This document shows, piece after piece, positions 55,251 to 64,000 of a DNA stretch of 64,000 bases. The notes under the pieces were generated by a model. It made no database searches, had not been told where the DNA came from, and saw only the letters and a program-made list of their open reading frames with translations. Positions within the stretch are counted from its first letter, which is position 1; every line of letters starts with the position of its first letter. The translations under genes and the position numbers were made by a program. The DNA comes from Benincasa hispida. Its lineage: Eukaryota; Streptophyta; Magnoliopsida; Cucurbitales; Cucurbitaceae. The stretch lies in assembly GCF_009727055.1 (NCBI RefSeq), contig NC_052359.1:17298685-17362684 (forward strand). The letters run 5' to 3'.

Positions 55251-57340
55251 ATTAGGTAATAACTCTTTTGGTTTTACTCTCATCTTTATTTTTTTATCAT
55301 CCAAAATTACTCATAACATCCTTCATCACCTTCCTCATTTTAATGGTCAACGAGCACCGATAACGGCAATTTTGACCTTCTTTCTCATATATATATTTTG
55401 TATTTTAAAAAAAAAAAACTAACGGCTCCAAATTTGGAATGGACCAACATCAAATTTGGAAAGAACAAGATTGTGTTTTCATTTTTTTAAAAAAATTAGG
55501 TCCCGTTTGATAATCATTTGGTTTTTTGTTTTTGTTTTTGAAAATTAAGCCTATTTTATCCACATTTCTTATAATAATCTACATCTTTCTTAAGTATAAT
55601 AGTTAAATTCTTAGCTAAATTCCAAAAATAATTTTTTTTTTAAAAAAAATAACTTTTTTAGTTCTCAAAATTTGACTTAGAAAAAAAAATCAATCATTAT
55701 AAACTCAGAGACTAAAGATGTTGAGTTTGTAAACTCAGGATCCTAACGAAATCTATCCCAAACATCAAGAATTAAAAAAATGTATTTGTTTTTTTTATTA
55801 TTATCAAATAATGTTTAGCTATCTACTATAGGTTTTCTTGATTAAAAAAAGTTATGCGCTATAGTTTTGGAAATATAGCAAAACATGAAAGGTAAGAATT
55901 ATAAGCACATTGCACATTAGAAATAACAAGGTCGATAGCAAAAAAATGATAAAAAAAAAAAGTAAGAAATAAATGAAGTCTCTATTCACTTAAAAATTTC
56001 TAACACTACATTAGTATATACTCTTTTTCTTCTTACTATAATTTTATTTTTATAGATATATTATAGATTAAATTAAATTAAATGCCCTTATACTCAATCT
56101 ACTTGTTCAAATAGTTCAAGTTGTAAAGTTCACGGTGATTAAATTGTAAGATTACCAAATATTTCTAACTAAATTGTTAAAATTAGCACATTTAAGTTTT
56201 CACCTAATTAGCACACTTTTTTGAAAATCATAAGAATAGTTTTTATCTGTCCATCATGGATGAGATCGGCAAATCAAATTTTTCTTAGTTATTAATACAC
56301 ACCGAGATTTGCTAAATTTTTATGTAATTCAAATTTTATGCCAAATCTAATATCCTTTCCATTTTTCTCTAAATTTGGTTATCTTTACTAAATATTATAT
56401 CAAATTATTACCTAATTTTTCAAATCTTTAACATAATTTATGTTTTAACAATTATATGAATTTTCAAAATTCCGAATGGATTTTTCAATTATCAAAATAG
56501 ATTTCTAAATTAATTCAACATTTTTAAATTTTGGGAAAGATCAAATTTTACAACAATTAATAAGATTTGGGATATATATACAAATTCGGTGTTAATCTTG
56601 CTCGAGATTCTATCGAAAAAATTCAAATATATGGAATTTTGGGGTTAATTATGTCTGAGATTAACATCAAGATACATGTAATTTTTTCAAATCATATGCA
56701 ATCTTTCTAAATCATATACCAACTCTTATTTCTTCTAGAATTTCCTCTTGCAATATTTTCTAAATCTTATATAAAATCTTGCAAATCTTACTTCAAATTT
56801 TTTTAAATTGTGTAATATTTGATAGTGTGAATTTTTTAATTTTAAAAAGATTTGAGAAGATTACATCAATTTTTTTACCCAAATCGTGTGTGTAATCTCT
56901 CAAGATATAGACCAAAACAATCGAAAAATAAAAATTTTAACACAATTGAAAAGTAAAATTTTTAACTAAATTTCGTCAGAGATATATGAAAAAATCTATT
57001 TAAACGAATTTTCGAAAGCTTGGTAATTTTATAAGGTAAAAAATGAAAGACGCACGATTTCTCCTTTTTTTTCTTCAATGATTTTTTATTTCCTTATTAT
57101 TAAATTTCAATTTTTCTTAGAGGATTCTTATTATTATTAAATTTCATTGACTTATATTATATCACCATTTATCATGACAATATCTAACCTATCACATCAA
57201 TAGTTAATGACTGACATATAGTAGGAAAATAATAGGGTAAGTGTAAATGACCAAAATGCCCATGGAATTGTGATTATGAAAAGGAGATTGAAGGGTGTTT
57301 TGGTAGTTATAATGGACTAGTACAGATGTAGATACCGGAA
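55251..57340. other. AT-rich intergenic sequence; MITE-like block 55497-55760
   Basis: No gene. A block starting 'ggtcccgtttgataatcatt' (55500) is of the short-element type repeated elsewhere in the window (52870-53260, 62890-63000). Confidence 0.55.
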
Positions 57341-57360
57341 AATCAATACCCAACGGTTTC

Positions 57361-57367
57361 TATAAAT
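57361..57367 (+). promoter_or_regulatory. TATA box of the host gene
   Basis: TATAAAT, about 30 bp upstream of a plausible transcription start near 57390, giving a ~200-nt 5' leader before the ATG at 57598. Confidence 0.7.
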
Positions 57368-57448
57368 TGAGAAGCAAGTCCTCTCAACTAAGGGAACTCA
57401 CCACCACCACGATTTACCGGAATTCTACGACGGACGACGGAGCGGAAA

Positions 57449-57478
57449 ATGGACTCCTGCCGTATCAGTCAATGGTAG
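57449..57478 (+). other. Possible 9-codon upstream ORF
   Basis: ATG at 57449, out of frame with the main CDS, reads MDSCRISQW and stops at TAG 57476-57478. That stop overlaps an in-frame alternative ATG at 57472. It may lower use of the 57472 start. Confidence 0.45.
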
Positions 57479-57597
57479 CGATTGTAAATATTTTGTACTT
57501 TCAACCTCGCTTCTTCCACGGAGTCGGATCAGAGCCGTCGTTTCGTTCTGACCACTCTTCTTCCACCGAGAGACTCACCGGAGCGGTTAATTTCCCG

Positions 57598-58144
57598 ATG
57601 AAATTCCTTTTCGAGTTTGTTTCTTGCTGCGTGCCGGTGAACATGTCACGCATAGAGAATCCGGAGGAGACGGAGGCGCCAGGCGTCAAGGAGGTGAGAT
57701 CTCTAGCTCCGATTACCACCAGAAAACACCGGCGGAGAAAACGAAGCGCGTCGTTGCCTTCAGCGGCGAAACTAGCCGTCGATTGGAAGCCATCGCTGGG
57801 AGCGATCTCGGAGGATAAGGTAGTCCTGGTAGTGATGGAGAGAGAGAAAAGCGATGAACAGACGGCGGAATCGGAACGATCGGTGAAAAGAAAGAGCGGA
57901 TCTCGCGACGGAGAAAGCAGAGGCGTTCACGGCCGTAATAACAGTAACGATTTCAGGTACGTTATCGTTTGTCAGTTCATGAATCTTCCGTATGATTTTC
58001 AAAACCGTAAAGATCCGTGAAATGAAAACGACATCTGAAAAGAATTTCTGTTATTTTCTCTCTCTTCTCTTCAGCATCAGGCGAAGTCCAGCAGCGATTC
58101 CGGTCGTGATTCCGGCGTTTTCTCCGACTCCGTTCTTGTTCTGA
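57598..58144 (+). CDS. Small plant protein of unknown function, two exons (142 aa)
   Basis: Exon 1 is 57598-57956, the intron 57957-58074 (GT…AG, T/C-rich before the acceptor), exon 2 58075-58144 with stop TGA. The protein starts MKFLFEFVSCC. It has an acidic stretch (residues ~20-32), a basic patch RKHRRRKR (42-49) that could be a nuclear signal, a W63-centred VDWKPSLGAI block, and a conserved-looking tail AAIPVVIPAFSPTPFLF. From memory, this head and tail match a family of short uncharacterised eudicot proteins; the function is unknown. I chose ATG 57598 because the family-like head begins there. ATG 57472 is also in frame and would add 42 residues. A second in-frame acceptor six bases downstream (58080) would drop two residues. 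GC content and codon quality contrast clearly with the surroundings, supporting a live gene. Confidence 0.82.
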
Positions 58145-60025
58145 TGCAAATTTACACTTCCACTTTCCGATCACTCAAGGCTGTGTAGTATATTATGTTA
58201 TATGTATATATATAGTTTTGGTTGCTGTAATTTGTATAATTATTAATATTATGATCTGAAAACAGAAAGTTGAGATTATTGAGGAAGAAAACTTTGTCCA
58301 TGAAATTTGTAGCTTGTTTGAGTGCTTTCTTTAATGGGGACTCTCTGCAAATTTAAATGTAATTTAAATGTTCCCATTTTTCTACATCATAGCCTTCATT
58401 ATTTATCTTCTCCCCATGTTGTTTTGGGCTATTCTTAGAGCAAGAATGTTCAACCTATTTATATATATATATATTTATACCAAGTTGTGTTGGAGAAAAT
58501 TTTGGTTCTTCAAGTTTAAGTTCTATGGTTGCTTTTCAATGTTTATTTTAATTTCACAAATTCTGAAAAATGTTTTTATTTTCATCCACAAACTTTCATA
58601 AAGATCACTTTTGTTTTTGTTATATATAATACTCATATATAAATATAAATAAATGTATATCCGCTTTTACCAATATGAGGATAGCTAATGACTTTAATAA
58701 CAAATTTGAAATGAGAGTTTCAAATTTTACCGCGGACAACACTTGAAGAACCAATCATAATTTGGTCTTTTTGTTTTATTATTTACTTTAAACCAATGTT
58801 TTTAAAAACCAAACGAAATTTTAAAAATTAAAAAAATAGTTTATTATTTTTTTTAAAAAAAATTGATTAAGAATTCCACTCTTATACTTTAAAAATGCAA
58901 ATCATGGTTAAAAAATGAGAGAAAATATGTTTAAATTTAAAAAACAAAAAATGAAATGATTACCCAATAGATTAAATAAAAAATATATATATATAAAGAC
59001 AAAGAGAAATAAATTTAAAATTTTAAACATGAATGTAGAAAAAAAAGAAAGAAGGGAGTTCAAACTTCTTGTTCTTATTCTTAAATCAAAACTGTTTTTA
59101 CAAACATATTTTAGAATAACACTAGTTAAGTGTGTATTCGTAAAATATATTGAAGTAGTTTTAGAATCTAGGAATAACATTATACAACAACCATAAAGAA
59201 TTTGAAAAAAAATATATATATTAATAATCAATTAAGAATATTTTAAAAGATATTGAAAGATATAGTTTAGATAAGATAATCTGGCTCAATTTCAACAATT
59301 GTCATTGATTTGACAAGTTGTTAATCTTGTCTCTTATGGAAATTCATCTCAATTTAAATTAAAGCAAATGTTATCATTGACTTTAATCAAATAGACTTCA
59401 TATATAATTTATATAAATATTCACACAAGTTCTAGCTCCTAGTGTGTGTATAAATATATTAAATTTAATAAGAGGCGAATAAGAAAAATCAAATTTTTTT
59501 TTCTGTTTTTTGAAAATAAGAATATTTAACCATTGATCTCCAAAAATCAATTGAATTGGGCCGGTCCCTAATATTATTTAATCATATTAACTATATTGTT
59601 TGACTCAACTAATCTATATTCTATATATTTATTTATTATATGCATGCAAAATATGAATGCCATCCAATTAAAAAAAAATCATATAAGACCTATTTGATCA
59701 TTGTTCTTTTTTTTTTTTTTTTTTTTTTTTAATAATAGAGGATACAACATAATTTCATGATTCATGTGTATGTAAGCAACAATAACATATATATTTATTG
59801 GTAGATCATGAAGACTAACTTTTTATATTTTGAAGTACTAAAAAATCCCCTTATTTTTTAATATAATACAAATGAAAAAAAGAAAAAAAAAAGAAAATAT
59901 AAAAAATAATTATCCAAACATGATTTAGAGAATTTTTGTTCCTAAAAATCAGAAAACATCTCTGCAAACGAATTTAAAAAGTTGAATATAAAAGATTTAT
60001 ATATATATAAAAAATTATTAATTGT
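58145..60025. other. 3' flank and AT-rich spacer, no gene seen
   Basis: Contains (TA)n stretches near 58200, 58460 and 58985 and a T run of about 29 at 59702-59731. No coding domain recognised. Confidence 0.6.
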
Positions 60026-60027
60026 TT

Positions 60028-60192
60028 TAAATGGTAAATTGCTGAAAATATTTTCAAATATAGCAAAATATCACTATCTATCAATGATAGATATAAACAT
60101 CTATCATTGGGTAATAAATCACGATAGACATCTATCAAACATTGTGATAGATTGCAACATTTTATTATATTTATAAATAGTTTACCCATTTT
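60028..60192. mobile_element. Short MITE with CTATCA/TGATAG palindromes
   Basis: Left 'aatggtaaattgc' and right 'atagtttacccatt' are imperfect inverted ends. The inside has repeated ATCTATCAATGATAGAT-type palindromes (60078-60155). Matches in style a repeat I associate with cucurbit genomes. Confidence 0.55.
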
Positions 60193-61560
60193 CTAAATTT
60201 GAAAACACTCTCTATAAAATAAATTGATAGTAATCAAATCAAAAGAAGAAAAAAAGGAAAGAAAACTCCATTATCATCCATGCAAGTTGTTAGGATATAA
60301 AAAAATGGTAGGATAATAATAGATTCAATGCATAGTTGAAAATAGGGTGGAAAACACCAAGTGGATTTGCATTGGATGAAATAGTATATTAAAATTTAAA
60401 AGTTAAGAAATGTCACATAAAGAAGAAAAAGTAAGCATGAGATTATGGAAATCTATAGAGAAAAATGATATATTTGGTTAAGAGTCACATCATTCACAAG
60501 TTTCCCTTTTTCTTTGATCAAGTAGGCTCCAATTGACAAAGTTCCTCTTAAAAGGGTTTGATTTCTAACATCTTTCTTCAACTTTATTTATTATGGTTTA
60601 TTTTAATGTAAAACTATTTGGGGTTTCATTTAATGTTTTAATGGGAAGGAAAAAGATAAATTATAATATAGATGGAAAATTGGTTATCATCTCTGGCTAA
60701 ATTAAAAAAGAGTTTTGTATTTTGTGTAAAAAAAAGTACTTGAACTTTCAAAAGTTTAAAAAATATTTCAATCTTAAAAAAAAAAAATTAAAAAATATCC
60801 TTAATTTAGTTTCCTAAATGTTATTAAAATTTTAAAATTTTTAAAAATACTTGTAGTGTTGGTGTATGAAAAAAATTCATTGTTTCCTCATTGGAAAACT
60901 ATGTGTAAGCTTTCAAAAGTTGCATTAGTATCATTAACCTTTCAAGAAAAGTTATGTCTTACTGTTTATCTACACGTAGTTAAGGCCTCCCTTTTCCATT
61001 TTCTCTCTCTCTTCTACTTCAACTTATGATCTAACACTTCTCTATTTTCCTTCTTTTTCTCTCTCTTTTTCCATACACTCTTAGTCCCCTTTTTCTCACC
61101 CATCCCTTGATTATCTTATTGTTATTAATTATGTTGTTTTATGTTAATGGTTTAACATTTTTTTTTATCTAAAAACGAACTTTTAATTAAAGATATATAG
61201 ATTATAACAAGAAGAAAGAGAATACTGAAACTATCAAGAGATCTTTAGGACTTAAGCATAAACCTAAGTTTGGGAATCTTAAGCCTAGGGACTTAGCTAG
61301 GTAACATGGGTTTAAAAAAACTATGTTTAGGATGCATATTTAAGAAATCTAAGAATGGAATGTACATCTCAAAATCTTGGGTTTGCGGAGTATTTTATTG
61401 TATTATTGATTAATTATTAGATCTTAGATATGTTTAAAATTCTCCTCTTAATTATTTATTTTAATTGGATAATAGAGTCTAGTTTAAATAAAATATTTTC
61501 CATATTTTTCAAAAATAACAAAATTCAAAATTAAAGTTGTTTATCTTATATTTTAGATTA
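60193..61560. other. AT-rich intergenic sequence, no gene seen
   Basis: No frame of interest. A pyrimidine-rich stretch with CTCT repeats lies at about 60990-61090. Confidence 0.55.
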
Positions 61561-61562
61561 AT

Positions 61563-62009
61563 AATCACTTTTGGTCCTTGAACTTTTTTTAGAGTAACAA
61601 TTTAGTCTCTAAACTTTGATTTGTAACGATTTATTCTCTATACTTTCAATTTTTTAACAATTTAGTCTCTGAACTTTAGTATGTAATAATTTAGTTCTTT
61701 TATTTTCAAAATCGTAACAATTTAGTCCCTAAAAAAACATCAAAATTAGATGTCAGTTTTTAATATTTTATGATGTAGACTTCATATTTTGCAAAAATAT
61801 TGAGTCTGTAATTAGTTTAACGGTTTATTTATGCATGAAACCTCATTAAATCTTATCATTAATTTTTACAGTAGGGACTAATTTGTTACACATTTTAAAG
61901 TACAATGATGAAATTATTACATAAATAAAGTTCAGGGACTATTGTTACAAAATTTAAAGTATAGGGACCAAATCGTTATTTATATAAAAGTTTAGGGATT
62001 AAAAGTGAT
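61563..62009. mobile_element. MITE (447 bp) with 24-bp inverted ends
   Basis: Left ATCACTTTTGGTCC… (61563-61586) and right (61986-62009), read inverted, agree at 20 of 24 positions. Sub-terminal 'taacaatttagtctctaaac' words repeat four times on the left and inverted on the right. No transposase. The target duplication could not be fixed. Confidence 0.65.
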
Positions 62010-62144
62010 TTTTAACCTTTATTTTATCTTAAATGACTAAGTTAATACGTAAAAAATGACTAATTTAAACAAAATTCATCGGGTAAACAACTAATCTAAA
62101 ATTAAAATTATTTATATTACTAATTTTAGTTTAGGAAAATTTTT

Positions 62145-62470
62145 ATAAATAGAAAAATTCCAAAAATATTTACACTTTATAGCACTTTTAGAACTTTTTG
62201 TTATAAAGTGTAAATATTTTTAAATATTTTTTTATATTTAAAAAGACACCTTTAATTAATAATTCAAAATCAACTATTTTTACTTTTGGAACTTTTTGCT
62301 CTANTTTAAAAAGACACCTTTAATTAATAATTCAAAATCAACTATTTTTACTTTTGGAACTTTTTGCTCTAAAATGTAAATATTTTTAAATATTTTTTTT
62401 ATATTTAAAAAGACACCTTTAGTTTATAATTCAAAATCAACTATTTTTATTACTTTTGTAAGAAATAAAT
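62145..62470. repeat. Tandem repeat containing an unresolved base (N at 62304)
   Basis: 62237-62303 and 62305-62371 are identical 67-mers on either side of the single N. A third, diverged unit follows (to about 62455). The family also occurs inverted at 50690. Confidence 0.9.
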
Positions 62471-62855
62471 AGATTTCCTCGTCCATTTTGAAATTGAGAT
62501 TTGATTAAACTTTATTTTTTTTAATTGTTTTCCACAATTTGATATTTTAATTTTACTAACTAGGAAAACTAACTAACTATATAAATTATTGTTTATTTTG
62601 TTTTTGGATAACTAAGTTAAAAATAAAGGAATTCATTCAGATGTTGGACCCTATTATAAATTAAATTATGTTGGTTATTCACATCATATTGTTCAAATGA
62701 AAAAGATGGCGACTAATTTTATTACGATTTGCATCATGTAGAAAATAAGGCAATAATTATTTTTAATATGGTTAGTTAAAAATAAATAAAAGTATTGATT
62801 TTACTTTTTTTTCTTTTAAATGTTCCTCAAACTAAATGAACTAAAAACATTTTTC

Positions 62856-63902
62856 TTATTTCTTATTCCATGTTTTTTATTTTTTTAGAAACTAGAAGCA
62901 GAAATTGTTTGATAATTATTTCTGTTTATTGTTTCCTGAAAAAAAAAAAAGAAACAAAAACAGAAATTTGTTTGATAATTATTTTTCGTTTCTCGTTTCT
63001 TATATTTTTTTCCTAACATTTTTTTCTTATTTTATAGTAGAAATATAATTTACTTATGTAAAATAAAAAAAAATATAACATGCATTAAAATATAAAAAAG
63101 TAATTATAAAACATTTACATTATTAAATACACAAAAGTCTTTATAATAAATTAATAAATATTATACAAATGTTTTTTATTTTCATTTGTTGCTAAAATTT
63201 GATTCACAATATTAGTCTCACTCAAGTCATTTTTTTTAAATGATGTTGACTCAAATCCAAATTAATTATATTATTATAAATGACATGGTTGTAAAGTGTT
63301 AAAGTGAACCTAAATGAATGTTTTAATAAAAAAAATGTGTATATTATAAAATTCTAACTGATTTTGATTATACTTGAAATAATAAACTTATATTTAAAAA
63401 AAATACATAAGTATGCCTATTTTAAATTTAAAATTCAAAATTCAAGAAAATATTTAAATATAATAAAAATTATTTAAAATTTGAAAGATCAAAATAACAT
63501 ATAAATTTAAATATTGAAAAATTTTAAAATTCAAAACTAAATTAACTTATAAATATAAAAAATAAAAAATAAAAGAAGAAATAAAAGTAATATAGCAAAG
63601 TTAATATGGAAAAGAAAGAAATTAAAAATAAAATAATGCATCAACTGGGGCATCAAACCCAGGATTTACGCCCAAGGATGACTTGAGTCATGTCTAACTA
63701 CCAATAAGCCAAACCCAATCTTAGATCAGAAGCTAAACAATTGAAATAAAATAGAAACGAAATAGGGAAACTATTTTCTGTAATTTCTCAAATTTGATCT
63801 AAATTTTAAAAACGTTGCTATTTTAGAAATATTGTATAAGAACATTTATCAAACTAATCAGTTTCTTAAAAAATAATAAACAGAAATATGAAATAAGAAA
63901 CG
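62856..63902. repeat. ~1-kb segment with inverted ends, possible non-autonomous element
   Basis: 'tttcttatttcttattccat…' at 62856-62902 pairs with the reverse complement of 63855-63902 over about 45 imperfect bases. The interior is AT-rich and noncoding, with a local duplication of 'acagaaattgtttgataatt' at 62901/62960. Confidence 0.4.
63640..63725 (-). repeat. tRNA-like SINE remnant (Pol III boxes)
   Basis: The minus strand has TGGCTTATTGG (A-box-like, 63711-63701), then 41 bp later GGTTTGATGCC (B-box-like, 63659-63649). The cloverleaf is too poor for a tRNA gene. Confidence 0.4.
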
Positions 63903-64000
63903 AGAATGTTATTGAATGCGCCTATGGAAAAGAGGGTCTACCTCATCTCAAGTCCAACCCTTGAGACAAATACTTATTCATATTATATATTAATGTTTTA

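Noticed and set aside
57367..57597. Upstream extension of the host gene to 57367
   Set aside because: The frame there begins with TTG, not ATG, and lies at the TATA box itself; it cannot be the translated start.
63640..63725. tRNA gene on the minus strand
   Set aside because: The acceptor and anticodon stems do not pair acceptably; only A- and B-box-like words remain.

Overview
The window looks like a eudicot nuclear chromosome segment, most plausibly from a cucurbit. That placement is an inference from the style of the miniature elements (CTATCA/TGATAG palindromes, 'cccgtttgataa' ends) and of the one host gene; it is not proven. There are no operons. About 47 kb on the left is a heap of nested LTR retrotransposons. 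The right 17 kb is AT-rich euchromatin-like spacer with small elements and one recognisable two-exon host gene on the + strand (57598-58144).

Retrotransposon heap. (1) 1-4230: a minus-strand Ty3/gypsy element ('A family': tRNA-Asp primer site, 1.8-1.9 kb LTRs that begin TGATAAC) with a broken gag. It sits inside an older LTR (4231-6074). (2) 6075-12000: a minus-strand Ty1/copia element lacking integrase, whose 5' leader is split by a solo A-family LTR with perfect GCCAA target duplications. (3) 12001-32000: a copia RT fragment invaded by gypsy element E. E's own LTR holds a rearranged A-family element (13015-16322, duplication GTAGC). E's interior holds a copia LTR, which in turn holds the complete element F (18487-25116, duplication GGAAC). 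F encodes only gag and protease. (4) 32001-36615: a copia leader with GATC palindromes, split by another solo A-family LTR (duplication GAGCG) and containing a patch that may be organellar. (5) 36616-42473: a gypsy derivative with a long broken ORF (coiled coil plus a 'putative plant transposon protein' domain), several polypurine-like tracts and a 3' LTR. (6) 42474-47206: two copia 5' LTR/primer-site regions on the minus strand and a truncated F-family LTR.

Right part (47.2-64 kb). It contains gypsy LTR remnants sharing one conserved R/U5 motif, tRNA-like SINE remnants, a 599-bp non-autonomous Helitron with canonical ends and a related copy beside it, several inverted-repeat MITEs and microsatellites. 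A single N is flanked by identical 67-nt copies, probably an unmerged contig overlap.

Three 38-bp Nextera mate-pair junction adapters (22-59, 192-229, 31614-31651) are library artefacts. Sequence beside them may be chimeric.

The most interesting biology is structural. The A- and F-family LTRs begin with a GAAA-capped hairpin whose arms differ between copies yet largely still pair. Their U5 carries a second hairpin with compensating changes. A duplicated ~50-nt noncoding motif recurs in the 3' part of four otherwise different elements.
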